Of a stretch of 23,741 bases of DNA, positions 8,516 to 16,865 are shown piece after piece. A program made the translations under genes and the position numbers. Position 1 is the stretch's first letter. Each line of letters starts with the position of its first letter. Origin of the DNA: an uncultured Gammaproteobacteria bacterium (GTDB taxonomy: Bacteria; Pseudomonadota; Gammaproteobacteria; SZUA-140); contig CALZIG010000151.1 of the NCBI GenBank assembly GCA_945787585.1, positions 1 to 23,741 on the forward strand, in the 5' to 3' direction. The notes below the pieces were generated by a model, which worked only from the letters and a program-made list of their open reading frames with translations, made no database searches and was not told the origin of the DNA.

Positions 8516-11458
8516 ATGGTTAATCCTGAAACAACTGAGTTGAGCGCGCATCTGGCAGCGCTTTTCCCCGGTACCTTCCCACCCGTGCTACGTCGTCAGG
8601 TGGTGGTGCACTGGGAAAATTATCTCGAGCGTATTGCGGAAACCGACATTGAGCCGCCTCTCAATGCCGACTTTCTCAAGGTGTTATGCCAGGTGTGGGG
8701 TTATAGCGAGTTTGTCGCCAGTAGTTGTGTCAGCCACCCTGAGTTGTTTGACGATTTACTGCACGGCGGTGATCTGTTGATCGATTATCGTGTCGATGAG
8801 TACCGACGTAAGCTAACGACATCGCTAGCCACGGCAAACAATGACGACGAGCTGGGGCAGGTGCTACGCCGTTTTCGACGTTACGAAATGGTACGTATTG
8901 CGTGGCGGGATCTAGCAGGCTGGGCATCGTTGGATGAGACATTGCGCGACCTTTCGTCGCTGGCAGATAGCTGCCTGGACGGCGCGTTAGCTAAACTGCA
9001 TGCGTGGCAATCGAAAGAGGTGGGGGTGCCGACCGGTGAGACGTCGCACCAGCCGCAATCACTGGTGGTGCTGGGAATGGGGAAATTGGGGGCGAATGAG
9101 CTCAATTTCTCATCCGATGTTGATCTGATCTTTGTCTTTCCTGAGGCGGGTGAGACGCAACACAAAAAGGGTTCCATCAGCAACGAAGAGTACTTTACCC
9201 GGCTGGGACGACGTTTAATCAGTGTGATTGATGATGTCACCGCAGAAGGGTTTGTCTTTCGGATTGATATGCGGCTGCGCCCTTATGGTGAGAGTGGTGC
9301 ATTAGTGATGAGTTTTGATGCGCTCGAAGAGTACTATCAGTCGCAGGGGCGGAATTGGGAGCGCTACGCGATGATTAAGGTGCGTCCGGTGGCGGGCGAT
9401 CTTGCGCAGGGCGAAATATTACTCAAAATATTACGTCCCTTTATCTATCGTCGTTACCTCGATTTTGGTGCCTTTGCCGAACTGCGAGAAATGAAACGGA
9501 TGATCCGTCAGGAGCTGGAGCTCAAAGGGGCGCAGGACAATGTCAAACTGGGCCTCGGCGGGATTCGTGAAGTGGAGTTTATTGGCCAGGCGTTTCAGTT
9601 GATCCGCGGTGGCCGTGAGCCAGAACTGCAACAACGATCGATTCTGGCCGTATTACGCCAGCTGGCGTTGAGTAACTATCTTCCCACGTATGTGATTGAT
9701 GGGCTGATTGACGCCTACTGTTTTCTGCGTGCAGTGGAAAATCGGTTGCAGGAGTATGACGATAAGCAGACGCATCAACTGCCGAGTGATGATGAGGCAC
9801 GTCACCGCTTAGCGCTGTCGATGGGGTTTGCAGACTGGTCAAAATTTTCAGCCGTACTGACTAAAAAACGTCGCCTCGTAGAGACTCATTTTGAGCAGGT
9901 ATTCGCCGCACCGCAGACCGAAGATGATACGTCGAGTCACGCTAATGAGACCCTTGCAGCGGTGTGGCAAGGGCAGATCGACGACGCGCATGCGGAAACG
10001 ATTCTGCAAAACTATGGCTATAACGATAGTGCCGAAGTGTTGCGTCGTATCGCGCAGTTAAAACAGGGGATGGCCCGTCGCATGTCCGGCCCGGAAGGGC
10101 AGACGCGACTGTATCAACTGATGCCTTTGATACTCGCATCCGTGGCAAACATTGATGACTCGCAGCCAGCCTCATCGCGCTCGATAATGGCAAGCCCAGA
10201 TGAGACGTTGATTCGCGTGCTGAATCTGGTTGAGGTGGTCGCACGGCGCACCGCTTATCTATCGCTGCTGGTCGAAAATCCGATGGCGTTGTCGCAACTG
10301 GTGCGTCTCTTTGCCGCCAGCCCGTGGATCGCTGAGTTGTTGAGTCAGCACCCGATATTGATGGATGAGCTACTGGATCCGCGAACCCTCTATGCGCCCC
10401 CTTCTCAGGCGCAAATGACGCAGCAGTTACGCGCCGAGCTGGCGGCGGTACCGGCAGGTGATCTGGAGCGCCAGATGGACGTGATGCGCGACTTTAAACA
10501 GGCCAATGTGTTGCGGGTCGCCGCTGCGGATCTGATGGATGCGCTGCCCCTGATGGTGGTCAGTGACCATCTTACGTGGCTGGCCGAGGCGCTATTAAGG
10601 GAGGCGTTGACGCTCACGGCGGAACAGTTGCGGATGAAAAATCGCAAAAAAGGGAAAAAATCAAAGCACAAAGGGGTGCCGAGTGGGTTTATCGTGGTCG
10701 CTTATGGCAAGCTGGGCGGGATTGAGCTGGGGTATGGTTCGGATCTTGATCTGGTCTTTATTCACGCCACGCCACGGGAGAGTGACAGCGGCATCTTTTT
10801 TACCCGTCTTGGACAGCGTCTGATTCATATGTTGAACACATTGACACCAACCGGGGTACTCTATGAAGTCGATATGCGCCTGCGTCCCAACGGTGAATCG
10901 GGACTACTGGTGAGTGATATCGCGGCCTTTGAGGAGTATCAGCGCCAAGATGCGTGGACCTGGGAACATCAAGCGCTGGTACGCGCACGTGTGGTGGCCG
11001 GTGACCCGGTCCTGGCGCAGCAGTTTGAGCAGGTTCGGCGTGAGGTGCTTTCTCGTCCTCGAGTCGAGGCGACGCTGCGTCAGGAGGTGCGTGAGATGCG
11101 CGAACGGATGCGTCAGGAGTTGGCCGCCACTGGTACAGACACCTTCGATATTAAGCAGGATGCCGGGGGCATTGCCGATATCGAATTTATGGTTCAATTT
11201 GGAGTGTTGCGTTGGGCGCATGACCATCCTGAACTGATTGAATTTACAGATAATATTCGCCTGCTCGAAGGCTTTGGGCGGTGTGGCCTGATGTCAGATG
11301 CCGAGGTGCAGTTATTGAGTGACGCGTATCGCGCTTATCGCGCCAGTATTCATCGTTTTGCATTGCAGGAGCAGCGCGCGCTGGTCAATACCGAGGAATT
11401 TGCCAAATTCCGCGCAGGCGTGGTGGCGCTGTGGCAGCGCTGGATGGGTGCTAGTTGA
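8516..11458 (+). CDS. glnE: Bifunctional glutamine synthetase adenylyltransferase/adenylyl-removing enzyme GlnE
   Basis: GlnE attaches AMP to, and phosphorolytically removes it from, a tyrosine of glutamine synthetase under control of PII (GlnB) and glutamine. The 980-residue protein has two nucleotidyltransferase domains. The N-terminal adenylyl-removase half carries GKLGANELNFSSDVDLIF with D201 and D203. The C-terminal adenylyltransferase half carries GKLGGIELGYGSDLDLVF with D743 and D745. A helical, PII-binding-type middle and a C-terminal helical bundle complete the family layout. Length is slightly above the roughly 946 residues of the E. coli enzyme; part of the excess is a Lys-rich linker at about 706-721, just before the second catalytic domain. 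No clear Shine-Dalgarno precedes the ATG. ilvE follows after 127 nt. Confidence 0.95.
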   Translation: MVNPETTELSAHLAALFPGTFPPVLRRQVVVHWENYLERIAETDIEPPLNADFLKVLCQVWGYSEFVASSCVSHPELFDDLLHGGDLLIDYRVDEYRRKLTTSLATANNDDELGQVLRRFRRYEMVRIAWRDLAGWASLDETLRDLSSLADSCLDGALAKLHAWQSKEVGVPTGETSHQPQSLVVLGMGKLGANELNFSSDVDLIFVFPEAGETQHKKGSISNEEYFTRLGRRLISVIDDVTAEGFVFRIDMRLRPYGESGALVMSFDALEEYYQSQGRNWERYAMIKVRPVAGDLAQGEILLKILRPFIYRRYLDFGAFAELREMKRMIRQELELKGAQDNVKLGLGGIREVEFIGQAFQLIRGGREPELQQRSILAVLRQLALSNYLPTYVIDGLIDAYCFLRAVENRLQEYDDKQTHQLPSDDEARHRLALSMGFADWSKFSAVLTKKRRLVETHFEQVFAAPQTEDDTSSHANETLAAVWQGQIDDAHAETILQNYGYNDSAEVLRRIAQLKQGMARRMSGPEGQTRLYQLMPLILASVANIDDSQPASSRSIMASPDETLIRVLNLVEVVARRTAYLSLLVENPMALSQLVRLFAASPWIAELLSQHPILMDELLDPRTLYAPPSQAQMTQQLRAELAAVPAGDLERQMDVMRDFKQANVLRVAAADLMDALPLMVVSDHLTWLAEALLREALTLTAEQLRMKNRKKGKKSKHKGVPSGFIVVAYGKLGGIELGYGSDLDLVFIHATPRESDSGIFFTRLGQRLIHMLNTLTPTGVLYEVDMRLRPNGESGLLVSDIAAFEEYQRQDAWTWEHQALVRARVVAGDPVLAQQFEQVRREVLSRPRVEATLRQEVREMRERMRQELAATGTDTFDIKQDAGGIADIEFMVQFGVLRWAHDHPELIEFTDNIRLLEGFGRCGLMSDAEVQLLSDAYRAYRASIHRFALQEQRALVNTEEFAKFRAGVVALWQRWMGAS

Positions 11459-11585
11459 GCTAGATTTTGATGGTGCAGGGACGATTGCAAAAATAATGGG
11501 CCAGAAAGTGTTTCAGATCGTGAAAAGCAGTGACGATTTGGCTACAATTGCCCCCTTTGATTTAATGAGCGACGGACAGTAGTTT

Positions 11586-12515
11586 ATGAGCATGGTAAAT
11601 ATGGATGATCGTGATGGTGTGATCTGGATGGATGGGGCGATGGTGCCGTGGCGCGATGCCAAGGTGCATGTTCTGACCCATACACTCCATTATGGTCTGG
11701 GGGTTTTCGAAGGGGTGCGTGCCTACAAGACAGACAAGGGACCTGCGATCTTCCGCCTTAAAGAACACACGGATCGGCTCTTTCGTTCGGCGCATATCCT
11801 CAAGATGCCGATGCCGTATGATAAAGCGACCATCAATGAAGCCACGCTAGCGGCTGTACGTGACAACAATCTGGAATCGGGCTATATCCGCCCCATGTGT
11901 TTTTACGGTTCCGAAGGAATGGGGCTGCGCGCGGATAATCTCAAGACGCATGCGATGGTGGCCGCGTGGTCATGGGGCTCCTACATGGGCGACGAAAATA
12001 TGGAGAAAGGGATTCGTGTCCGTACCTCTTCGTACAATCGTCATCACATCAACGTGACGATGTGCAAGGCGAAGTCGAACGGCGCTTATATTAATTCTAT
12101 TCTGGCGCTCAATGAGGCGCTGGAGTGTGGCTGCGATGAGGCGATGCTGCTTGATACGGACGGTTATGTCGCTGAAGGGAGTGGTGAGAATATTTTCCTG
12201 GTCCGTGATGGGATACTCTACACTCCAACCCTGACGGCCGCGCTCGATGGCATTACCCGCGCTACGATTATGCAGATTGCGGCAGAGCAAGGGCTTGAGG
12301 TGCGCGAAAAACAGATCACCCGTGATGAGGTCTATGTTGCAGATGAGGCCTTTTTTACCGGTACGGCGGCGGAAGTGACCCCGATTCGGATTGTTGATGG
12401 GCGCGACATTGGCAGCGGTACCCGCGGTCCAATTACCGAAAAGTTGCAGGCGCTCTATTTTGATTATGTGCATGGTCGTCGCGACGACCATCCGGAATGG
12501 CTGACGCTGGTTTAG
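11586..12515 (+). CDS. ilvE: Branched-chain amino acid aminotransferase IlvE
   Basis: A PLP fold-type IV transaminase of 309 residues that catalyses the last step of valine, leucine and isoleucine synthesis (2-oxo acid plus glutamate). Seen features: HTLHYGLGVFEGVRAY near residues 32-47, the candidate Schiff-base lysine K163 in AKSNGAYINS, GYVAEGSGENIF at 193-204 and FFTGTAAEVTPI in the C-terminal half. Length matches the family. The first ATG is used; two more Met codons follow within six residues and the ribosome-binding site is weak, so the exact start is uncertain by a few codons. The order glnE-ilvE recalls Pseudomonas. The zinc-ribbon gene downstream begins 35 nt after the stop and is probably co-transcribed. 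Confidence 0.95.
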   Translation: MSMVNMDDRDGVIWMDGAMVPWRDAKVHVLTHTLHYGLGVFEGVRAYKTDKGPAIFRLKEHTDRLFRSAHILKMPMPYDKATINEATLAAVRDNNLESGYIRPMCFYGSEGMGLRADNLKTHAMVAAWSWGSYMGDENMEKGIRVRTSSYNRHHINVTMCKAKSNGAYINSILALNEALECGCDEAMLLDTDGYVAEGSGENIFLVRDGILYTPTLTAALDGITRATIMQIAAEQGLEVREKQITRDEVYVADEAFFTGTAAEVTPIRIVDGRDIGSGTRGPITEKLQALYFDYVHGRRDDHPEWLTLV

Positions 12516-12550
12516 CTGTTGGTTTAACCTGTTATGAGGAGATTGCCGTT

Positions 12551-12751
12551 GTGAGTAATGTTGTTGAAGGGCCGATTGAAGCCAATGCGCAAAACCGTTA
12601 TGAAGTGACAGAGGCGGACCTGCCACTGCACTGCCCCATGGATGGCATGAGCCTGTGGAATTCACATCCGCGCGTTTTTTTGCCGATTGAGGATGATGGC
12701 GGTGAGTCAACCTGTCCCTATTGCGGGGCGCATTACGTGCTCAAGAAATAG
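12551..12751 (+). CDS. zf-CHCC zinc-ribbon domain protein (NDUFS6-like)
   Basis: A 66-residue protein. An in-frame ATG lies at 12497, inside ilvE, but the GTG at 12551 is preferred: AGGAG (12537-12541) sits 9 nt upstream and this start removes the overlap. It shows the CHCC pattern HCPMDG (C28), NSHPRVFLPI (H39) and CPYCG (C55, C58), which coordinates one zinc in the family that includes the mitochondrial complex I subunit NDUFS6. The bacterial members are short, widely distributed and of unclear role. It sits directly behind ilvE, apparently in the same transcript, and its stop lies 4 nt from the stop of the convergent DUF6165 gene. Confidence 0.88.
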   Translation: MSNVVEGPIEANAQNRYEVTEADLPLHCPMDGMSLWNSHPRVFLPIEDDGGESTCPYCGAHYVLKK

Positions 12752-12755
12752 CAGG

Positions 12756-13151
12756 TTACTTCTGCTGGTAGTCGGCGTAGGACTTCTCTTCGATCAGTTC
12801 TGAGCCCAGTTTTTCATTGAGCAGCCGTTTGATCGCGGCGCGTTTGTCATTGGTCACGTACACGGCGCGCGCCAGTTCAATAAAGCGTTGGTCGAATTCC
12901 CCCGCGAACTCTTTATCGCGAATATCGTCTTCAATCTTCCACAGGGTTTCGTTGACCGCTTTAAGCTCCGCCATTTCAGCGCTGATGTCGATCTCTTTTG
13001 GCAGGGTTTCGGCGCAGATATCGCGCAGGATGTTTAGTTCGTGATTGATGTTGATCAGTTTGGCGGCATCTTTGATCTGCGCAGCTTTGATTTCGAGGAT
13101 GGTGATTTTATCGAGGCATTCGCCTGCAGAGACTGATACGCGGATATCCAT
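12756..13151 (-). CDS. DUF6165 family protein
   Basis: The 131-residue protein matches my recollection of DUF6165: an N-terminal VSAGECLDKITILEIKA segment, a central NETLWKIEDDIRDKE motif, FIELARAVYVTNDKRAAIKR, and a terminal SELIEEKSYADY motif. It is predicted to be mostly helical, has no signal peptide or membrane segment, and no catalytic role is known to me. Members tend to occur in polysaccharide or LPS gene clusters, which fits the position next to hldE. The ribosome-binding site GGGAAA lies 3 nt before the ATG on the minus strand. It diverges from hldE over 174 nt and converges on the zinc-ribbon gene. The function is unassigned. Confidence 0.8.
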   Translation of the reverse strand: MDIRVSVSAGECLDKITILEIKAAQIKDAAKLININHELNILRDICAETLPKEIDISAEMAELKAVNETLWKIEDDIRDKEFAGEFDQRFIELARAVYVTNDKRAAIKRLLNEKLGSELIEEKSYADYQQK

Positions 13152-13215
13152 GTGTTTCCCGATGTTGGTGAAATGTGAGAAAGGTGATTATATACGGCTG
13201 TGGCATTCTGTACAG

Positions 13216-13242
13216 AGATTGCAGCCGATACGCCTGCAATCT
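13216..13242. promoter_or_regulatory. 9-bp inverted repeat upstream of hldE
   Basis: AGATTGCAG (13216-13224) and CTGCAATCT (13234-13242) are perfectly complementary, separated by 9 nt. They lie in the 174-nt space between the divergent DUF6165 and hldE genes. There is no T-run, so it is not a terminator. The right arm overlaps a poor candidate -35 (CTGCAA, 13234-13239) placed 17 nt before TATCAT (13257-13262), a good -10 match. The arrangement would suit a repressor site over the hldE promoter, but this is inference. Confidence 0.4.
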
Positions 13243-13325
13243 GCCGTGTGGATTGGTATCATACAGCAACGTTTATACATGAATGAATCAGAAGTTTCTA
13301 AATAGAGCAAAGTCGCGCAACGCAT

Positions 13326-14768
13326 ATGAAAGTCAATATTCCCTCATTTGAGGCCGTTCGAGTGCTGGTGGTGGGCGATCTGATGCTGGATCGTTACTGG
13401 TATGGTGATACCTCACGTATTTCGCCCGAGGCACCGGTGCCGGTGGTGCGTGTCGGCGATGCGGAAGAGCGTCCCGGCGGTGCGGGTAATGTCGCGCTTA
13501 ATATTGCAACACTCGGTGGCCGCCCGATGGTGATGGGGCTGACAGGTACCGATGAAGTGGCTAATGTACTACAGGCGCGTCTTGAGTCGGCAGGTGTCAA
13601 ATGTGCCTTTGAGCAGGACGATGCCTATACGACCGTGACCAAGCTGCGCATTATGAGTCGGCACCAGCAGCTGATTCGGCTCGATTTTGAAGAGCGCTTT
13701 AATGGCCATGATTATGCCGCGATGCAGCAGCGTTATGAGACATATCTGGCGGAGGTTGATGTCGTGGTGCTCTCTGATTATGGCAAAGGGACACTGAATG
13801 CGGTGGAAGGGCTGATCAGTGCCGCGCGTGCCGCAGGCAAGCATGTGCTGGTTGATCCGAAGGGGTCAGACTTTAAAAAATATCGTGGTGCGACACTGAT
13901 TACACCAAACCTGGCTGAATTTGAGGCGGTAGTGGGTGCGTGTCCCAATGATGAAGCGGTGGTATCGAAGGGCGAGGCGTTACGCGCTGAGCTTGGCCTC
14001 GATGCATTATTAATTACCCGTGGCGAAAAAGGGATGACGCTACTGTGTGAAGGCAAAGCGGCACTGCATCTGCCGACGCGTGCGCAGGAGGTCTATGATG
14101 TGACCGGCGCAGGCGACACGGTGATTTCAGTGCTGGCGGCCGCCGTTGCGGCAGGGCAGTCGTTGGCCGATGCCACCGCGCTGGCCAATCTCGGAGCGGG
14201 CGTTGTAGTGGGTAAACTGGGCACCGCGAGTGTAACGGTGGCGGAGCTACAGTCCGCGATGCGTGCGCAGGATGAGGTCGAGCAGGGTGTTGTCGATGAA
14301 CATCATCTGGAGAAACTGGTCAGAGATGCGCAGTCCCACGGTGAGACGGTGGTGATGACTAATGGCTGTTTCGATATCCTGCATGCAGGCCACGTCTCTT
14401 ATCTGACTGAGGCGCGCAAGCTGGGCGATCGCCTGATCGTTGCTGTAAATGATGACGCCTCTGTGAAACGGTTGAAGGGTGCATCGCGACCGGTAAATAG
14501 TCTGCCGCAACGCATGGCGGTATTGGCCGGGCTTGCGAGTGTTGACTGGGTGGTGCCCTTTTCTGAAGAGACGCCCGAGCGATTGATCTGTGATGTGATC
14601 CCCAATGTGCTAGTAAAAGGGGGGGACTATCGTCCGGAAGAGATCGCCGGTGGGCAGTGTGTGATTGAAAATGGCGGCACAGTCGAGGTATTGAACTATA
14701 TCGAAGGCTGTTCGACCAGTAATGTGATTGATGCGATTCGACATGGTGTTGAACAGCATGCGGAATAA
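13326..14768 (+). CDS. hldE: Bifunctional heptose 7-phosphate kinase/heptose 1-phosphate adenylyltransferase HldE
   Basis: HldE phosphorylates D-glycero-beta-D-manno-heptose 7-phosphate at C1 and, after dephosphorylation by GmhB, adds AMP to give ADP-heptose for LPS inner core. The 480-residue protein has an N-terminal ribokinase-like (PfkB) domain at about 1-318: [20 protein letters not shown] at the start, a [10 protein letters not shown] glycine-rich loop and VTGAGDT with catalytic D264. A C-terminal cytidylyltransferase-like domain covers about 340-475, with [13 protein letters not shown] containing HAGH at 353-356. Length and residue numbering agree well with the E. coli enzyme. No strong Shine-Dalgarno is seen before the ATG. 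It opens the plus-strand LPS operon; gmhA and gmhB are not in the window. Confidence 0.96.
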   Translation: MKVNIPSFEAVRVLVVGDLMLDRYWYGDTSRISPEAPVPVVRVGDAEERPGGAGNVALNIATLGGRPMVMGLTGTDEVANVLQARLESAGVKCAFEQDDAYTTVTKLRIMSRHQQLIRLDFEERFNGHDYAAMQQRYETYLAEVDVVVLSDYGKGTLNAVEGLISAARAAGKHVLVDPKGSDFKKYRGATLITPNLAEFEAVVGACPNDEAVVSKGEALRAELGLDALLITRGEKGMTLLCEGKAALHLPTRAQEVYDVTGAGDTVISVLAAAVAAGQSLADATALANLGAGVVVGKLGTASVTVAELQSAMRAQDEVEQGVVDEHHLEKLVRDAQSHGETVVMTNGCFDILHAGHVSYLTEARKLGDRLIVAVNDDASVKRLKGASRPVNSLPQRMAVLAGLASVDWVVPFSEETPERLICDVIPNVLVKGGDYRPEEIAGGQCVIENGGTVEVLNYIEGCSTSNVIDAIRHGVEQHAE

Positions 14769-14780
14769 GATAAGCGCCGA

Positions 14781-14839
14781 ATTGAGATCAGGATTGAAAC
14801 CAGAGTTGAAACCAGGGTTGAGGCTAGATTGAGGATGGA
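14781..14839 (+). repeat. Degenerate 12-bp tandem repeat in the hldE-hldD spacer
   Basis: Five imperfect units follow each other: ATTGAGATCAGG (14781), ATTGAAACCAGA (14793), GTTGAAACCAGG (14805), GTTGAGGCTAG (14817, 11 nt) and ATTGAGGATGGA (14828). The approximate consensus is RTTGARRCCAGR. The last unit contains the GAGG (14831-14834) that serves as ribosome-binding site of hldD, 8 nt before its ATG. The repeat fills nearly all of the 74-nt spacer between the two heptose genes. Confidence 0.75.
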
Positions 14840-14842
14840 TAG

Positions 14843-15790
14843 ATGATAATTGTGACCGGCGGTGCGGGCTTCATAGGCAGCAATATTGTCAAGGCGCTGA
14901 ACGGGCGTGGCCGTGAAGATATTCTGGTGGTGGATGATCTCAAGGAGGGCGCCAAGTTTCGCAATATCGCCGATTGTGAGATTGCCGATTACTGGGATAA
15001 AGATGATTTCCTGGCGTTTATCGAGAGCGGCAAAAACTTTCCTGTGACGGTCGATGCGATCTTCCATGAAGGCGCCTGTTCTGCGACGACAGAGTGGGAT
15101 GGCCAGTATATGATGCGTAACAACTTTGAGTATTCAAAGGCGTTGTTGCACTACTGTCTGGAACATAAAGTCCCCTATCTGTACGCCTCATCGGCATCCG
15201 TTTACGGTGCAGGCCCTAACTTTAAAGAGGCGCGCGAGTTTGAAGAGCCGCTGAATGTTTATGGCTACTCGAAGTTTCTGTTTGATCAGTATGTGCGCCG
15301 TATCCTGCCCGGTGCCGAGAGTCAGGTGGTTGGATTTCGTTATTTTAATGTCTACGGCCCGCGTGAGCAGCATAAGGGCAGTATGGCGAGTGTCGCCTTT
15401 CATCTGAATAATCAACTGCTCTCCGGTGATGGCACTGTGCGTCTGTTTGAAGGATGTGATGGCTATGATGACGGCGAGCAGCGTCGCGATTTTATCTATG
15501 TCAGCGATGTCGTTGATGTCAATCTGTGGTGTTTAGAGAACCCCGGCTGCTCCGGTATTTTCAATCTCGGTACCGGTCGTAGCCAGAGTTTTAACGATGT
15601 GGCCAATGCGGTGATCAGTTATCACAACAAAGGGCGGCTTGAATATATTCCCTTCCCCGATCATCTCAAGGGGAGCTATCAGAGCTTTACCGAGGCAGAC
15701 ATGGGGGCGTTGCGTGCCGCGGGTTACACCGCTGACTTTAAGACGGTTGAAGCGGGTGTGCACGCCTATTTAGCGTGGCTGAATCGTTGA
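14843..15790 (+). CDS. hldD: ADP-L-glycero-D-manno-heptose 6-epimerase HldD
   Basis: The 315-residue protein is an extended short-chain dehydrogenase/reductase that epimerises C6 of ADP-D,D-heptose to ADP-L,D-heptose, using bound NADP. The Rossmann motif [10 protein letters not shown] lies at residues 5-14, the catalytic pair Y140 and K144 is in YGYSK, and a substrate-binding region reads [19 protein letters not shown]. Length fits the E. coli enzyme (about 310). The ribosome-binding site GAGG is within the upstream tandem repeat. The gene lies between hldE and waaF on the same strand, so heptose activation, epimerisation and transfer are encoded consecutively. Confidence 0.96.
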   Translation: MIIVTGGAGFIGSNIVKALNGRGREDILVVDDLKEGAKFRNIADCEIADYWDKDDFLAFIESGKNFPVTVDAIFHEGACSATTEWDGQYMMRNNFEYSKALLHYCLEHKVPYLYASSASVYGAGPNFKEAREFEEPLNVYGYSKFLFDQYVRRILPGAESQVVGFRYFNVYGPREQHKGSMASVAFHLNNQLLSGDGTVRLFEGCDGYDDGEQRRDFIYVSDVVDVNLWCLENPGCSGIFNLGTGRSQSFNDVANAVISYHNKGRLEYIPFPDHLKGSYQSFTEADMGALRAAGYTADFKTVEAGVHAYLAWLNR

Positions 15791-15827
15791 TCGAGAGCGG
15801 TTTTGATGTGGGTTTTACAGGGCGATA

Positions 15828-16865
15828 ATGGCGTCGTCTGAACCTCTGCGCCTGCTGGTGGTCGGGCCATCATGGGTGGGCGACATGGTGATGGCGCAGA
15901 GCCTGTTGATGACTTTGCAGCAGCGATCCCCTGCTGCACTGATTGATGTCGTTGCGCCAAAATGGTCGGGTGATCTATTGGGGCGTATGCCAGAAGTGAA
16001 TGATTATATCGAGATGCCGTTAGCGCAGGGACAGTTTGAATTGGGTGTACGTTACCGACTGGGCAAGTCGTTGCGGACGCGCGGTTATGATCAGGCGTTC
16101 ATCATCCCACGTTCCTGGAAGTCGGCAGTGGTGCCTGCGGCAGCAAAGATTCCACAACGTACCGGCTATCGGGGTGAAATGAGATACGGTTTGCTCAACG
16201 ATATACGTCCACTCGATAAGGGAATGCTCACGCAGACGGTACAGCGCTATGTCGCGTTAGGCTTACCTGCGGATGCTCCATTGCCACCGACGACGATACC
16301 GCAACCTCATTTAACGGTGGACCCGGAAAATCAGGCCGCATTGATGGCGCGTTTGGCGCTCGACGGGAGCGCCCCTGTGGTCGGTTTGATGCCGGGCGCC
16401 GAGTACGGCCCTGCGAAGTGCTGGCCGATTGAGTATTATGGCGAACTAGCGAATCGTTTGATCGCCGATGGTTATCAGGTGTGGCTGTTTGGTTCGCCGA
16501 AAGATCGGCCGAGTTGCGCTGGCATTGCAGCGATTGCGCCGCAGGTGGTCGACCTCTCTGGTAAGACCGCGCTGGTCGACGTTGTCGACTTGATCGCGCG
16601 ATGTAAATTAGTGGTCTGTAATGATTCTGGTCTGATGCATATTGCCGCTGCCACGGGACGTCATGTGGTGGCACTCTACGGTTCGTCCACGCCCGTTTAC
16701 ACGCCACCGCTGACGTCGTCTGCCGATGTCTGTTATTTAGGACTGGCATGCAGTCCCTGTTTTGAACGTGAGTGCCCGTTGCAAGATCCCGCAGCACAAC
16801 TGGGCTGTCTGACGGGCATAACGGTTGATAGTATCTTTGACTGTTGTCGGAAAGTGCAGTGGTAG
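15828..16865 (+). CDS. waaF: ADP-heptose--LPS heptosyltransferase II WaaF
   Basis: This GT9 enzyme transfers the second L-glycero-D-manno-heptose to the LPS inner core at the cytoplasmic face of the inner membrane. The 345 residues show the WaaF-type N-terminus LLVVGPSWVGDMVMAQSL, FIIPRSWKSAVVPAAAKIPQ, PGAEYGPAKCWPIEYYGELA, the donor-binding CNDSGLMHIAAATGRHVVAL segment and ALYGSSTPVYTPP. A Cys-containing CSPCFERECPL stretch typical of the family follows near the C-terminus. AGGG lies 5 nt before the ATG, and the spacer from hldD is 37 nt. The 3' end overlaps the start region of the next gene. Confidence 0.93.
   Translation: MASSEPLRLLVVGPSWVGDMVMAQSLLMTLQQRSPAALIDVVAPKWSGDLLGRMPEVNDYIEMPLAQGQFELGVRYRLGKSLRTRGYDQAFIIPRSWKSAVVPAAAKIPQRTGYRGEMRYGLLNDIRPLDKGMLTQTVQRYVALGLPADAPLPPTTIPQPHLTVDPENQAALMARLALDGSAPVVGLMPGAEYGPAKCWPIEYYGELANRLIADGYQVWLFGSPKDRPSCAGIAAIAPQVVDLSGKTALVDVVDLIARCKLVVCNDSGLMHIAAATGRHVVALYGSSTPVYTPPLTSSADVCYLGLACSPCFERECPLQDPAAQLGCLTGITVDSIFDCCRKVQW

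Noticed and set aside
10646..10660. Two A6 tracts in glnE (AAAAAAGGGAAAAAA) as a programmed frameshift or slippage site
   Set aside because: They are in phase as AAA AAA GGG AAA AAA, not as the A AAA AAG slippery heptamer, and the frame continues intact through the second catalytic domain. It simply encodes a Lys-rich linker.
12497..12550. Upstream ATG giving the zinc-ribbon protein 18 more residues
   Set aside because: It lies within ilvE with no ribosome-binding site, whereas the GTG at 12551 has AGGAG at a good distance.
13045..13305. 86-codon plus-strand frame, and a short ATG-initiated 8-codon ORF (13279-13305) before hldE, considered as a leader peptide
   Set aside because: Most of it is antisense to the DUF6165 gene. 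The 8-codon ORF has no ribosome-binding site and no run of regulatory codons, and no attenuator hairpin with a T-tract follows.
14696..15067. Minus-strand 123-codon frame with a repeated STLV-like peptide
   Set aside because: The repeat is only the 12-bp tandem DNA repeat read in another frame; the rest is antisense to hldD and hldE.
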